A DNA stretch of 64,000 bases, from assembly GCA_937870755.1 (NCBI GenBank), contig CALMZV010000027.1, forward strand, positions 1-64,000. The letters are read 5' to 3'. The notes under the pieces were generated by a model. It ran no database searches, was not told where the DNA came from, and worked only from the letters and a program-made list of their open reading frames with translations. This document shows positions 49,893 to 63,559 of this stretch, in pieces (the first letter of the stretch is position 1; each line of letters starts with the position of its first letter). The position numbers and the translations under genes were made by a program. This DNA is from an uncultured Methylocystaceae bacterium (GTDB taxonomy: Bacteria; Pseudomonadota; Alphaproteobacteria; Rhizobiales; Beijerinckiaceae).

Positions 49893-51314
49893 TCAGGCGG
49901 GCGCGCGCGTGCGCGCCGCGCTCTGTTCGCGCAAGGCGGCGACGATGCGCCCCATGCGGCTTCCGTTGGAGCCCTTGATCATGACGACATCCCCAGGCTG
50001 CAGCACGGCGACGACGCTTGCTTCGATATCCGCGGAAGTCGCGCCATGCCCGCCCCGCGCGCGTTCCGGCAGCGCGGCGTAGAGCTCGCCCATCAGCGGC
50101 CCGGCGGTGAAAACGAGATCGACGGCGTTGCGCTCCACATCCTCGGCGAGCGCGGCGTGCATCTCGCGCGCCTTCGGGCCAAGCTCCAGCATGTCGCCAA
50201 GCACCGCGATCCGTCGGCCGCCCTGCGCGGCGCCCAGGAGATCGAGCGCGGCGCGCATAGAAACCGGGTTGGCGTTGTAGCTTTCGTCGATCAGCACGCA
50301 TGGCCCGTCGGCGAGCGCGAGCGTTTCGCGTCTGCCCCGCCCGACCGGCGCGGCGTATTCGGCGAGCGCGGCCGCCGCGATTTCGAGATCTGCGCCCAGC
50401 GCGCGGGCGGCCAGCAACAGCGCGAGCGAATTCATCGCGTGATGCGCACCCGGCGCGCCGATCCGGTAGTCGAGTTTGCGGCCGAGCACTTCGGCCTCGA
50501 CGCGCATGCCCTCGCCGTCGGGCGTGCTCGAAAGAAGCCGCGCATCCGCGCCTTCGTGCGCGCCGAACGACAGGACAAAACCGGCTGGCGATGCGGCCGC
50601 GCGTTTGGCCAGAAGCTCGAACTGCGCGTCGTCGCGCGGCAGGATCGCCGCGCCGCCTTTCACGATGCCCGAGAAGATTTCGGCCTTGGCTTCCGCAATC
50701 GCGTCCACCGAGGCGAAGTGCTCCAGATGGACCGGCGCGATGCGCGTGATGAGCGCCACGTGCGGCCGCACCATGCCGACCAGCGGCGTGATTTCGCCCG
50801 CATGGTTCATGCCGATCTCGAACACGCCGAACCGCGTGTCTGCGTGCATGCGCGCAAGCGTGAGCGGCACGCCCCAGTGGTTGTTGTACGAAGCGGCCGA
50901 GGCATGCGTCGCGCCGATCTTCGACAGCACGAGGCGCAGCGCCTCTTTCGTCGATGTCTTGCCGACCGACCCCGTGATGGCGGCGATGCGCGCCTTCGAT
51001 CGCGCCCGCGCCGCGCGCCCCAGCCCTTCCAGCGCAGCGAGCGTGTTTTTCACCACATAGAGCGCGCCGGCGCCCAAGAGCGCGCGCGCATGCGCCTCGT
51101 CGATCACCGCCGCCGCCGCGCCCTTCTCGAAGGCCGCGCGCACGTAGTCGTGCCCGTCGCTGGTGTCGCCTTTGATGGCGACGAACAGATCGCCGACGGC
51201 GAGCGTACGCGTGTCGATCGAGACGCCGTCGACGCGGTCCGGCGGACGGCCGGATACGCGCGCGCCGAGCGGAGCGACGAGCCCGAGACCAGTCCAAAGC
51301 GGCGCGGCGTTCAT
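49893..51314 (-). CDS. murF: UDP-MurNAc-tripeptide--D-alanyl-D-alanine ligase MurF
   Basis: Adds D-Ala-D-Ala to finish the pentapeptide. The 473-residue Mur ligase has the N-terminal substrate domain [32 protein letters not shown]-loop [39 protein letters not shown] and [18 protein letters not shown]. It starts four bases into the murE stop (ATGA). Confidence 0.97.
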   Translation of the reverse strand: MNAAPLWTGLGLVAPLGARVSGRPPDRVDGVSIDTRTLAVGDLFVAIKGDTSDGHDYVRAAFEKGAAAAVIDEAHARALLGAGALYVVKNTLAALEGLGRAARARSKARIAAITGSVGKTSTKEALRLVLSKIGATHASAASYNNHWGVPLTLARMHADTRFGVFEIGMNHAGEITPLVGMVRPHVALITRIAPVHLEHFASVDAIAEAKAEIFSGIVKGGAAILPRDDAQFELLAKRAAASPAGFVLSFGAHEGADARLLSSTPDGEGMRVEAEVLGRKLDYRIGAPGAHHAMNSLALLLAARALGADLEIAAAALAEYAAPVGRGRRETLALADGPCVLIDESYNANPVSMRAALDLLGAAQGGRRIAVLGDMLELGPKAREMHAALAEDVERNAVDLVFTAGPLMGELYAALPERARGGHGATSADIEASVVAVLQPGDVVMIKGSNGSRMGRIVAALREQSAARTRAPA

Positions 51315-52774
51315 GATGCGTGTTCTCGTAGCGCGGCCGCGAGCGCGTCGCGGTCGGAAAATGGAAAGGTCGTTTCGCCGACGATCTGGCCCGTTTCATG
51401 GCCCTTGCCGGCGACGAGAAGAATGTCGCCCTCGCCCATCAGCGCGACGCCCGCGCCGATCGCCGCCGCCCGGTCGCCGATTTCGCGCACGTCCGCGCCG
51501 GCGACCGCGCGCGCGCCGGCGAGAACCTCGGCGCGGATCGCCGCCGGCGCCTCGCTGCGCGGATTGTCGTCGGTGACGATGGCGATGTCGGCGCGCCGCG
51601 CGGCGATCTCGCCCATCAGCGGCCGCTTGCCGCGATCGCGATCGCCGCCGCAGCCGAACACGAGGATCAGTTTGCCGCGCGCGAACGGGCGCAGCGCGTC
51701 GAGCGCATTTTCCAGCGCCGCCGGCTTGTGCGCGTAATCGACAAATGCGCCGCCGCCGGCGCGCGCGCCGACGAATTCGAGCCGCCCCGGCGCGCCTTCG
51801 AGTTTTTCCAGCGCGGCGAAAACGTTCTGCGCCTGTTCGCCCGTGGCGATGGCGAGGCCGGCGGCCACCAGCGCGTTCGACGTCTGGAATTCGCCCGCCA
51901 GCGGCAGCAGGACTTCGAACGTGCGCCCCGCGTGCGCAAGCGTCAACCGCGTCGCCAGCCCTTGCGTCGAACGCGCGACGAGCTGGATCGCCTCGCCCGC
52001 GCGCCCCACCGTCATCAGGTTCAGTCCGCGCGCGCGCGCAGCCGCGGTCACGCGCGGCGCGGCCTCTGCGTCGGCGTCGATCACCGCCGTCTGGCCGGGC
52101 GCGAGCAGCGTGTCGAACAAGCGCAGCTTGGCGGCCAGATAGTCGTCGAGATCGGCGTGGTAATCGAGATGATCGCGCGACAGGTTGGTGAACGCGGCCG
52201 CGCTAAGCCGCACGCCGTCGAGCCGTCGCTGATCCAGCCCGTGCGAGGACGCCTCCATCGCCAGATGCGTGACGCCGTCGGCAGCGATTCTGTCGAGCGT
52301 TTCGTGCAGCGTGATCGGATCGGGCGTCGTCAGCGAGCCGTAGACGGCGCCGGACGGAGCCACGAGGCCGATGGTGCCGAGCGAGGCCGCACTGCGCCCG
52401 CAGGCGAGCCAGATCTGCCGCAGAAACGCGGCCACCGACGTCTTGCCGCTGGTGCCGGTGACGGCGGCGACGGTCTGCGGCTGGCGCGGCGCCATGCGCG
52501 CGGCCGCGCGCGACAACGCAGCGCGCGCATCGTCCACGACGATCACCGGCACGCCGACATCCTGCGCTGGCGCCCGTTCGGCGACCACCGCCGCCGCGCC
52601 TCGCTTCACGGCGTCGGCGACGAAGGTCGCGCCGTCGGCCTTCGCGCCCGCGATGGCGAAGAACAATGCGCCCGGCGCCGCCCTGCGGCTGTCGGAAACG
52701 ATGCGCGAAATTTCGAGCCCCCGCGCGGCGGCGGGCGCCTCGTGCGGCTGGAGGAGCGCGGCGAGCTGCATCAT
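51311..52774 (-). CDS. murE: UDP-MurNAc-L-Ala-D-Glu--meso-diaminopimelate ligase MurE
   Basis: Adds the third stem-peptide residue. The 487-residue Mur ligase has [23 protein letters not shown]-loop [24 protein letters not shown] and [18 protein letters not shown]. The motif DDNPRSE near the C-terminus is the DNPRxE signature for meso-diaminopimelate, so the wall is of the common Gram-negative type. Of two adjacent ATG codons the first (52774) was chosen because it overlaps the ftsI stop as ATGA. Confidence 0.97.
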   Translation of the reverse strand: MMQLAALLQPHEAPAAARGLEISRIVSDSRRAAPGALFFAIAGAKADGATFVADAVKRGAAAVVAERAPAQDVGVPVIVVDDARAALSRAAARMAPRQPQTVAAVTGTSGKTSVAAFLRQIWLACGRSAASLGTIGLVAPSGAVYGSLTTPDPITLHETLDRIAADGVTHLAMEASSHGLDQRRLDGVRLSAAAFTNLSRDHLDYHADLDDYLAAKLRLFDTLLAPGQTAVIDADAEAAPRVTAAARARGLNLMTVGRAGEAIQLVARSTQGLATRLTLAHAGRTFEVLLPLAGEFQTSNALVAAGLAIATGEQAQNVFAALEKLEGAPGRLEFVGARAGGGAFVDYAHKPAALENALDALRPFARGKLILVFGCGGDRDRGKRPLMGEIAARRADIAIVTDDNPRSEAPAAIRAEVLAGARAVAGADVREIGDRAAAIGAGVALMGEGDILLVAGKGHETGQIVGETTFPFSDRDALAAALREHAS

Positions 52775-54552
52775 CGCCCGCCCGTCTTGGGTTGCGTGAC
52801 GCCGATGCCGAGCCGCGCCAGTAGCGGGAACGGCTTGTCGAGCGGCTCGAACCGCGGCGGCAGATTGAGCAGCGGACCCGTGCGCTCCACGATCTTGCCC
52901 GTCACCTGGCCCGCGTTCCACGCAGCCGTCGCATAGCCGTGCGTTTCCGGCAGGCCTTTGGGTTCGTCCATCAACGTCACGAAAAGGTAGCGCGGCTTGT
53001 GTGAGGGCGCGACCGCCATGAAGGTCGTGAACAGGCGATCCTTTGCGTAGCGCCCGCCGATCACCTTTTCGGCGGTGCCGGTCTTGCCGCCCACGAAATA
53101 GCCCTTCACATCGGCGAATTTCGCGCTGCCGACTTCCGCGTTCAGGCGCATCAGATAGCGCATCGCCTCGCTCGTGTCGGCTTTCACCACGCGCACCGCA
53201 TCCTTCCTGGCTTCCTCCTCGGAGCGTTTGAGGAACGTCGGCCGTATGAGATAGCCACCGTTCATCAAAGCGCTGACGGCCATCATCGATTGCAGCGGCG
53301 CGACCGCCAGGCCGTGGCCGAAGGCGATGGTCATCGTGTTCAGCTCGCCCCAGTTCTTGGGCACGATCGGTTCGGCGCTCTCGGGGAGTTCGGTCTTCAT
53401 GCGGTCGAGCTGGCCGACCTTGCGCAGGAACGCCTTGTGGCCTTCCACGCCCACCATCAGCGCCATGCGCGCCGTGCCGATGTTGGAGGAATAGGTAAAC
53501 ACTTCCGGCACGCTCAGCACGCGGTTCTGCGCGTGATAGTCGCCGATCTTGAACCGGCCGTAGCGAAGCGCCCCGCGCGCGTCGATCCGCGAATTGAGAT
53601 TGACCTTGCCCGCGTCCAGCGCCATCGCGATCGACAGCGCCTTGAACGTGGACCCCATCTCGTACACGCCCACGCTCATGCGGTTGATGCGCATGGGGTC
53701 GAGCGCGTCGACCGGATTGTTGGGGTCGTAGTCGGGCAGCGAGGCGAGCGCGATCACTTCGCCGGTATTCACGTCCATGATTGCGGAGGCGCCGGCTTTC
53801 GCCTTGTATTTCTCGATTCCCTTCTGCAATTCGTCGCGCAGCGCATGCGTCGCCTTTGCGTCGATCGACAGCGCGATCGGCTTCAGGCTTTCGGGCGTGA
53901 GGTTGAAGCCCGCGCCATGCAGATCGGCGAGCCCCTGCCCGTCGACGTATTTCTCGATTCCCGCGATGCCGATGTTGTCAACATTGGTGTAGCCCAGAAT
54001 ATGCGCGCCGATCGGCCCGTTGGGATAAACGCGCTTGTTTTCCGGCCAGAAGCCGACGCCCGGCAGGCCGAGACGATACACCTCCTGCTGCTGTTTGGGC
54101 GTGATCTCGCGCTTGACCCAGACGAAACCCTTGCGCGAGCCCAGCCGCTCGCGCAGTTCGCGCGCATCGACGTCCGGCAGCGCGGCGGTGATGAGTTCGG
54201 TCGCCTCGTCCTTGTCGATGATGCGCCGCGGCTCCGCGAAGATCGACATGGTCTTCACGTCCGTCGCCATCACCTCGCCGTTGCGGTCCACGAGGTCGGG
54301 CCGCGCGGCCGCGCTCGCTTCGGCCGCCGCGCTGCGCATGGACGGCGCGTTGGGCTTGAAACCGAGCCAGATCAGCTTGCCGCCGATCACGCTGTAGACG
54401 GCCATGAAACCTATCGCGACGATCGCGATGCGCCGATTGCTCTTGGCCAGATGCGTCGAGAACAGGCCCTTTAGCCAGGCGCGCGACGGCGGGGCGGCCG
54501 CAATCGGCTCGGGCGTGTGTTCCGCGGGGGTGCGCTCCATATCGCCGCTCAT
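52771..54552 (-). CDS. ftsI: Septal transpeptidase FtsI (PBP3)
   Basis: Class B penicillin-binding protein that cross-links septal peptidoglycan. The 593-residue protein has a cytoplasmic tail, one membrane helix near residues 42-65 (IAIVAIGFMAVYSVIGGKLIWL), the pedestal domain (RPDLVDRNGEVMATDV) and a transpeptidase domain with Ser301-x-x-Lys304 (GSTFKALS), SSN at 355-357 and KTG in VGGKTGTAEKV. The start ATG is one base after the ftsL stop (TGAGATG). Confidence 0.97.
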   Translation of the reverse strand: MSGDMERTPAEHTPEPIAAAPPSRAWLKGLFSTHLAKSNRRIAIVAIGFMAVYSVIGGKLIWLGFKPNAPSMRSAAAEASAAARPDLVDRNGEVMATDVKTMSIFAEPRRIIDKDEATELITAALPDVDARELRERLGSRKGFVWVKREITPKQQQEVYRLGLPGVGFWPENKRVYPNGPIGAHILGYTNVDNIGIAGIEKYVDGQGLADLHGAGFNLTPESLKPIALSIDAKATHALRDELQKGIEKYKAKAGASAIMDVNTGEVIALASLPDYDPNNPVDALDPMRINRMSVGVYEMGSTFKALSIAMALDAGKVNLNSRIDARGALRYGRFKIGDYHAQNRVLSVPEVFTYSSNIGTARMALMVGVEGHKAFLRKVGQLDRMKTELPESAEPIVPKNWGELNTMTIAFGHGLAVAPLQSMMAVSALMNGGYLIRPTFLKRSEEEARKDAVRVVKADTSEAMRYLMRLNAEVGSAKFADVKGYFVGGKTGTAEKVIGGRYAKDRLFTTFMAVAPSHKPRYLFVTLMDEPKGLPETHGYATAAWNAGQVTGKIVERTGPLLNLPPRFEPLDKPFPLLARLGIGVTQPKTGGR

Positions 54553-54553
54553 C

Positions 54554-54946
54554 TCAACGCGCTCCGCTCGACGGCGTGGAAGATGTCGTGTCTCGCCTGA
54601 TGGCGGGCGTGCTCGTGGGTTCGTCGAGCCCGAGCGCCTCCAGCTTGCGGCCAATGGAGTCTACCTTCTGCGGTCTGTCGGGCAGCGCCGCGAAGTCGAC
54701 GATCTGGTCCGGTTTGGCGTTCTGCAGATCGAGATATTTGTCCGACAGCGTCTGCAGACGGTCGGGCCGCGTGAGATAGCCCCATTCCGCGCGCAGAACG
54801 CCGATGGCGTCGCGCTCGGCCTTGATCTGATGACTGACCTTGGCGAGCTGTTCGGACCGATAGATTGTTTCATATTTGATCGTGTAGGCGTAGACCGCCG
54901 AACCGACCAGAACGCCGCACGCCGCAACGTTGAGAAAGCGGATCAT
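54554..54946 (-). CDS. ftsL: Cell division protein FtsL
   Basis: Small bitopic protein of the FtsQLB complex. The 130 residues comprise a short N-terminus, a membrane helix (FLNVAACGVLVGSAVYAYTIKY) and a periplasmic coiled coil (EQLAKVSHQIKAERDAIGVLRAEWGYLTRPDRLQTLSDKYL), where the WGYLTRPDRLQ stretch is the typical alphaproteobacterial FtsL signature. The ATG is one base after the rsmH stop, repeating the TGAGATG junction seen with ftsI. Confidence 0.92.
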   Translation of the reverse strand: MIRFLNVAACGVLVGSAVYAYTIKYETIYRSEQLAKVSHQIKAERDAIGVLRAEWGYLTRPDRLQTLSDKYLDLQNAKPDQIVDFAALPDRPQKVDSIGRKLEALGLDEPTSTPAIRRDTTSSTPSSGAR

Positions 54947-54947
54947 C

Positions 54948-55988
54948 TCAGCGTCTCCGGGGTTTTGGTTCGGGCAGACGCGCGCTGGCGGCAAGCCGCG
55001 CGTCGAGGCCCCGCGCCGGCGCGGTCGTGCGCCGCGCAAAGCGCAGCTTGGCGGAACGCGCGCGCGGATTGGCGGCGATCTCCGCTTCGCCCGGCGCCAC
55101 GGGCTGCGCGCCTTCGATCGCGAATGTGGGCTCTTCGCGCAGCGGCTCGCCCGGCAGCAGCCGCGAGCGCGCGGCCCCGCGCCCGCTGCGGCTGGCGAAG
55201 AATTGCTTCACGATCCTGTCTTCCAGCGAGTGGAACGACACGACGGCGAGCACGCCGCCGGCCGCCAGCAGTTCCTCGGCCCCCGCGAGCGCGCGCACGA
55301 GTTCGCCGAGTTCGTCGTTGACCGCGATGCGCAGGCCCTGAAACGTGCGCGTGGCGGGGTGAATGTCGCCCGGCCGTCCGGGCGCCGCGCGGGCGACGAT
55401 GTCGGCCAGCGCCTGCGTCGAAACGATGGGCGCGCTCTTGCGCGCGGAAACGATGGCGCGCGCGATGCGGCGCGAAGCCCGCTCCTCGCCGAAGTGATAG
55501 AAAATGTCGGCGAGCCGCTCCTCGCTCTCCCCGTTCACGAGATCGGCGGCGCTCGGCCCGGCCTGCTCCATGCGCATGTCGAGCGGCCCGTCGAAGCGGA
55601 ACGAAAAGCCGCGCGCGGCCTCGTCGAACTGCATTGAGGAGACGCCGATGTCGAGCGCTACGCCATCCAATTGCGAAATGCCGCACGAACGCGCCGCCTG
55701 CGCCATGTCGCCGAAGCGCGCCTGCACGAGCGTCAGGCGCCCGCCGGATTGCGCGACGAGGCTTGCGCCGCCCGCGATCGCCGCCGGATCGCGGTCGAGC
55801 GCGATCGCGCGCGCGCCCTCTGTTGCAAGGATGGCCCGCGTATAGCCGCCAGCGCCGAATGTTCCGTCGAGATAGAGGCCGCCGGCGCGCACGCCCAGCG
55901 CGGCGACGGCTTCATGGACCAGCACGGGAATGTGTCGGGTCGGTCCGCCTGCGGGAAGCGTTGGAGCATTCCCGCGACCCGTCATCAT
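54948..55988 (-). CDS. rsmH: 16S rRNA m4C1402 methyltransferase RsmH (MraW)
   Basis: Methylates N4 of C1402 in 16S rRNA. The 346-residue protein shows [13 protein letters not shown], the SAM motif [44 protein letters not shown] (MraW signature) and [16 protein letters not shown]. Of two adjacent ATG codons the first (55988) overlaps the mraZ stop as ATGA and is taken as the start. Confidence 0.97.
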   Translation of the reverse strand: MMTGRGNAPTLPAGGPTRHIPVLVHEAVAALGVRAGGLYLDGTFGAGGYTRAILATEGARAIALDRDPAAIAGGASLVAQSGGRLTLVQARFGDMAQAARSCGISQLDGVALDIGVSSMQFDEAARGFSFRFDGPLDMRMEQAGPSAADLVNGESEERLADIFYHFGEERASRRIARAIVSARKSAPIVSTQALADIVARAAPGRPGDIHPATRTFQGLRIAVNDELGELVRALAGAEELLAAGGVLAVVSFHSLEDRIVKQFFASRSGRGAARSRLLPGEPLREEPTFAIEGAQPVAPGEAEIAANPRARSAKLRFARRTTAPARGLDARLAASARLPEPKPRRR

Positions 55989-56479
55989 TCCCGTGCTCCA
56001 TGCCGGGGCGGTCGCGCCGCCCCACCGGGGACCCCGAACGATTTCCGCAGTTCGCGCACCCGCGACGTGGCCTTGTCGCGATGCGCCCGAAAGCGTTCGG
56101 GCTCCCAGATCTGAAACTTGTGACCCATGCCGACGAAGGTCGCTTCCGCGACGATGCCGGCCCGTGTCTTGCAACTCTCGCTCAGCACCACCCGGCCCTC
56201 CGGGTCGATCTTGAGCAACTCGCTCATGCCCTGCAGCGCCACCGACAGCGTGTCGCGCTCCTCCGAATAGGGAGGAAATGTGTTCAGAAGACCGTCGATC
56301 TCCCGCAACAAGGCGTGCCCCCCGCAATCGATCGCTTCCGCATCGACCGAGGGGTGCACGAACAGCCCCTCGAACCCGTCGCGCGTCAGCACGGCGCGAA
56401 ACGACGCCGGAATCGACACCCGGCCCTTCGAGTCGAGCCGGTTGGTGAAGGTCGACAGAAACAGGTCGAGCTCCGCCAT
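55985..56479 (-). CDS. mraZ: Transcriptional regulator MraZ
   Basis: AbrB-fold DNA-binding protein that controls the dcw cluster. The 164-residue protein has two MraZ repeats, each with the signature loop: [16 protein letters not shown] near residue 16 and [18 protein letters not shown] near residue 90. The ATG at 56479 starts [20 protein letters not shown] as in relatives; the upstream frame is arginine-rich shadow. It is the first gene of the cluster, with a candidate operator array about 110 bp upstream. Confidence 0.95.
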   Translation of the reverse strand: MAELDLFLSTFTNRLDSKGRVSIPASFRAVLTRDGFEGLFVHPSVDAEAIDCGGHALLREIDGLLNTFPPYSEERDTLSVALQGMSELLKIDPEGRVVLSESCKTRAGIVAEATFVGMGHKFQIWEPERFRAHRDKATSRVRELRKSFGVPGGAARPPRHGARE

Positions 56480-56588
56480 CGATACGCCCGCAAACCTCCG
56501 CCCCGAACGCGCCCATGGGCGCACAAGACCGTTCCCGGCCCGCCGCTGCACGGCGCGCCGCCAAACCCTTCTTGAACCCAACGCTGGA

Positions 56589-56623
56589 CGGGATGGTTTG
56601 GGATACCATGGGATTTTATGGGC
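56589..56623. promoter_or_regulatory. Four-copy MraZ-box array
   Basis: YGGGM pentamers occur at 56589 (CGGGA), 56599 (TGGGA), 56609 (TGGGA) and 56619 (TGGGC) with exact 10-bp periodicity on the plus strand, opposite to mraZ transcription. Known MraZ targets are TGGGN repeats separated by five bases upstream of mraZ, which is this geometry. Confidence 0.7.
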
Positions 56624-56628
56624 GTCAA
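56600..56628 (-). promoter_or_regulatory. Probable mraZ (dcw cluster) promoter
   Basis: On the minus strand TTGACG (56628-56623) is followed after 17 bases by TATCCC (56605-56600). The MraZ-box array lies across this spacer and both hexamers, so bound MraZ would block RNA polymerase. The long 5' leader (about 110 nt to the mraZ start) shows no other clear element. Confidence 0.5.
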
Positions 56629-56806
56629 CGAGGCAATGAATCGAAACGGCACACCGGTTCGGCTGACTCCATTAGGCTTTGTTAGTGTTAAGAGTCCGTT
56701 GATTCCGCAGGCGTGGCCGCAGACCTCGCCGCGCCGTAACCCATTGATATGGATTAGTTAGCGCAGGCGCGGGCGCAGCAACGATCGTGAAAATTATCTA
56801 AAAATT

Positions 56807-56836
56807 CCGCGCTTCGGACCGCCGCGCTTCGGACCG
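56807..56836. repeat. 15-bp tandem duplication at the rnpB 3' flank
   Basis: CCGCGCTTCGGACCG is present twice head to tail (56807-56821 and 56822-56836), starting 14 bases past the predicted rnpB 3' end and next to an AT-rich stretch (AATTTTTA on the minus strand) where termination could occur. The remaining bases from about 56640 to 56800 hold no gene that I can see. Confidence 0.8.
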
Positions 56837-56849
56837 CAAGGGGACGAAA

Positions 56850-57231
<382 letters not shown>

Positions 57232-57315
57232 GCTTCGGATAGGCGTTTCAACCGCCGAATGCAAAGGAAATCGGCTGGATCAGCCCGCATTTGACGCGGC
57301 GCTCGTGCGACGGAC

Positions 57316-57341
57316 GAACCGCCCGCCCTCGCGGGCGGTTC
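57316..57341 (-). terminator. Hairpin between the lytic transglycosylase gene and rnpB
   Basis: GAACCGCCCGC and GCGGGCGGTTC form an 11-bp perfect stem with a four-base loop, just past the transglycosylase stop. There is no T-run, so termination strength is uncertain. Confidence 0.6.
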
Positions 57342-57346
57342 GGGAA

Positions 57347-57937
57347 TCAAGCCCTTGCCATGATCGCGCGGGCTTTGGCGCAGTAGGCTCGGTTGGCGGC
57401 GTTCATGCCGCGCGCGGCATGGCCGGACTGGTAGCGCATGACCGTGCCGCAGGTGTCGCCGCCCGACATGCGATAGGCGCGCGCCAGATATTTCATGCCG
57501 TAGGCGATATTGGTCGAGGGATGGTAGAGCGCCGACGCCGGCCCCGAAAATCCTTCGCCGCGCGCGGTCTGCGGCTTGATCTGCATGAGGCCGAGCGCGC
57601 CGCCGTTGGAGACATGCGGCTGATAGCGACTTTCGATGCGCACGACGGCGTCGGCCAGCGCATAGGGCACGCCGTTGGCGGCCGCGTGCTGGGCGATCAG
57701 CGCCTTGATGGCGCCGCTGGGCGCGCCGCGCAACGCCGGCTGGCGCGATACGAAACGCTCGGCGCGCGCCGTGGCGCGGCGGACAGGCGCCGTCGCCGCT
57801 GGCGCGGCAGCCGAAGCCTGGGCGGCGCCGGGCAGCAGAAAGAGATAGCGCCCGCCCGTGTTGTCGTCGGCCAGGGCGACAGAGGTTGTGGCGAGGGTAA
57901 GCGCAATCGCGCCGCATGCGACCGTCAAATTTCTCAT
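57347..57937 (-). CDS. Exported lytic transglycosylase (SLT domain)
   Basis: Cuts peptidoglycan glycan strands with formation of anhydro-MurNAc. The 196-residue precursor has a signal peptide (NLTVACGAIALTLATTSVALA), an Ala-rich linker and a C-terminal SLT goose-lysozyme-like domain: catalytic Glu in VRIESRYQPHVSNGGALGLMQIKPQTA, then NIAYGMKYLARAY and a late C-x-T motif. AAGGA lies before the ATG. It is divergent from the AmiD-type amidase; the 234-bp gap contains a sharply AT-rich island. Confidence 0.88.
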   Translation of the reverse strand: MRNLTVACGAIALTLATTSVALADDNTGGRYLFLLPGAAQASAAAPAATAPVRRATARAERFVSRQPALRGAPSGAIKALIAQHAAANGVPYALADAVVRIESRYQPHVSNGGALGLMQIKPQTARGEGFSGPASALYHPSTNIAYGMKYLARAYRMSGGDTCGTVMRYQSGHAARGMNAANRAYCAKARAIMARA

Positions 57938-57994
57938 TCCGGAATGATCCTTCTCGTTCTTGATCGTGACGGGGATGGTATCTGGAAAAAATGC

Positions 57995-58085
57995 GGTCAT
58001 AAATTGGCGATATAAATCGAGATATACATATTATGATGGCTAATCATACTTACTATGACGCAAAATAATTGGACATGCGATTACA
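57995..58085. promoter_or_regulatory. AT-rich island in the divergent transglycosylase/amidase gap
   Basis: By direct count 58001-58080 has 25 G or C in 80 bases (31%), against well over 60% around it. TATTAT, TATAAA and TACAAT hexamers occur on the plus strand. It probably carries the promoters of the two divergent wall-hydrolase genes; no single promoter can be fixed. Confidence 0.4.
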
Positions 58086-58171
58086 ATATACGTCGCACTA
58101 CGAATTATGGTGCAAAGCAACATCGCAGACGTTCCGTTGCGCCACGGCCGCGCTCGTGACAGGCTCGCCCC

Positions 58172-58933
58172 ATGATCGAAGCAGTGTTTGCGGCCGATTC
58201 TCCGCTCGTCGATTTCGTGCGCGCCTCGCCAAACCATGGCGAGCGGCGTGGGCGCGCGGCTCCGGACGCCATCGTCCTGCACTACACCGGCATGCCGACC
58301 GCGGAGGGCGCGCTGGACCGCCTTTGCGCCGCCGACGCGCAGGTCTCCTGTCATTATTTCGTGTTTGAGGACGGCCGGATCGCCCAACTGGTGCCCGAGG
58401 CGCGGCGCGCCTGGCACGCCGGCCTCTCGTTCTGGGCGGGCGAGAACGACATGAATTCGGCCTCCATCGGCATCGAGATCGTCAATCCCGGCCACGACGG
58501 CGGCGCGCCGCCCTTCCCGCGCGCGCAGGTCGAGGCCGTCGCGCGGCTGTGCGCCGACATCATGGAACGGCGCGCCATTGCGCCTGAACGCGTGCTCGCC
58601 CATTCGGACATTTCGCCCGGCCGCAAGGTCGACCCCGGCGAGGCCTTTCCGTGGGAGGTTCTGGCCGCCGCCGGCCTTTGCCTGGCCGATCCCGCGCCTG
58701 CGGCGCGCGACGGGATGACGCTCGCGCGCGGAGCGACGGGCGCGCCCGTGCGCGCGTTGCAGGAGGCCCTCGCGCGGTTCGGATACAGGTGCGAGGCGAC
58801 CGGCGTCTACGATGCGGCGACCGAAACGGTCGTCGCCGCTTTCCAGCGCCGCTTCCGCCGCGCGCGCGTCGATGGCGTGGCCGATGTGCGCACGCGCGCG
58901 GCGGTCGAAAGCCTGCGCGCCCCTGTTGCGTGA
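58172..58933 (+). CDS. amiD: N-acetylmuramoyl-L-alanine amidase, AmiD type
   Basis: Zinc amidase that splits the MurNAc-L-Ala bond. The 253-residue protein carries an Amidase_2 domain with zinc ligands His37 (IVLHYTG) and a late His/Asp pair in LAHSDISPGRKVDPG, plus WHAGLSFWAGENDMNSASIGIEI, then a C-terminal peptidoglycan-binding domain (GATGAPVRALQEALARFGY, TVVAAFQRRFR). No signal peptide or lipobox is visible, so it may be cytoplasmic (recycling, AmpD-like) rather than an outer-membrane AmiD; the binding domain favours the AmiD architecture. Confidence 0.9.
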   Translation: MIEAVFAADSPLVDFVRASPNHGERRGRAAPDAIVLHYTGMPTAEGALDRLCAADAQVSCHYFVFEDGRIAQLVPEARRAWHAGLSFWAGENDMNSASIGIEIVNPGHDGGAPPFPRAQVEAVARLCADIMERRAIAPERVLAHSDISPGRKVDPGEAFPWEVLAAAGLCLADPAPAARDGMTLARGATGAPVRALQEALARFGYRCEATGVYDAATETVVAAFQRRFRRARVDGVADVRTRAAVESLRAPVA

Positions 58934-58998
58934 ATGCTGGCCGGATACGGCCGGGCATGGTTGAAGGGCGAAGACCGCCGAACGCGAAGGAGCGCAGG

Positions 58999-59859
58999 AT
59001 GGATTCCGCCGTGGTTCTGACCGGCGCCTCGTCCGGGATCGGCTTTGCGTCCGTCCGCGCGCTCACGCAGGTGGGCTTCCATGTGTTCGCCGGCGTGCGG
59101 CGCATGGACGACGCCGACCGCCTCGTCGGCGAATGCGGCGAGCGCGTCACGCCGCTCCTCTTCGACGTGACGGACGAAACCGGCGTGCGCGATGCGGCCG
59201 CCGAAACGGCGACGCGTTTGGGAAACCGGCGGCTCGTCGGCCTCGTCAACAACGCCGGCATCGCCGTGGCCGGCCCGCTGCTGCACATGCCGCTCGACGA
59301 ATTGCGCCGTCAGTTCGAGATCAACGTCGTCGGACAGATCGCCGTCACGCAGGCGTTCGCGCCCCTGTTGGGGACGGATCGCGCCCGCGTCGGCCCGCCG
59401 GGCCGCATCGTCAACATGTCGTCGGTCGCAGGCAGGATCGTCAGCCCGCTCGCCGGCGCCTACGCAGCTTCCAAACACGCGCTGGAAGCGTTGTCGGACG
59501 CCCTGCGGCGCGAACTGATGATCTACGGCGTGGATGTCGTGACGATCGAACCGGGCGTCATCGCCACGCCGATCTGGGACAAGATCGAAAAGACCGACAT
59601 TTCGCCATACGTGGCGACCGACTATCGCGCCATCGCCGAGAAGATGCGCGCGCGCTCCGTGCGCGAGGGCCGCGCCGGCGCCTCGCCCGAACGCGTGGCG
59701 CGCGCGGTCTTGCGCGCGCTGACCGCGCCCCGTCCGCCCGCGCGCATTCCCGTCGTGCCGGACTATTTCACGAAATGGCTGCTGCCGCGCGCGCTGCCCG
59801 ACCGCGCGCTCGATGCGATCTTCGCGCGCATGCTCGGCCTGCGCGCCCCTTCCAGGTAG
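58999..59859 (+). CDS. Short-chain dehydrogenase/reductase
   Basis: A 286-residue classical SDR. The cofactor motif TGASSGIG is at residues 8-15, NNAGIA follows, and the catalytic Ser-Tyr-Lys set is in MSSVAG and YAASKHALEAL. The longer substrate loop and C-terminal PDYFTKWLLPRALPDRALDAIFARM resemble the 11-cis-retinol/17-beta-hydroxysteroid-dehydrogenase-like branch. The substrate is unknown. AAGGAG precedes the ATG. It is 65 bp downstream of the amidase and converges on metH. Confidence 0.88.
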   Translation: MDSAVVLTGASSGIGFASVRALTQVGFHVFAGVRRMDDADRLVGECGERVTPLLFDVTDETGVRDAAAETATRLGNRRLVGLVNNAGIAVAGPLLHMPLDELRRQFEINVVGQIAVTQAFAPLLGTDRARVGPPGRIVNMSSVAGRIVSPLAGAYAASKHALEALSDALRRELMIYGVDVVTIEPGVIATPIWDKIEKTDISPYVATDYRAIAEKMRARSVREGRAGASPERVARAVLRALTAPRPPARIPVVPDYFTKWLLPRALPDRALDAIFARMLGLRAPSR

Positions 59860-59866
59860 CGCGCCC

Positions 59867-63555
<3,689 letters not shown>

Positions 63556-63559
<4 letters not shown>

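Noticed and set aside
58040-58603. Minus-strand frame opposite the 5' half of the amidase gene
   Set aside because: It covers a verified Amidase_2 domain in antisense and has no motif of its own.
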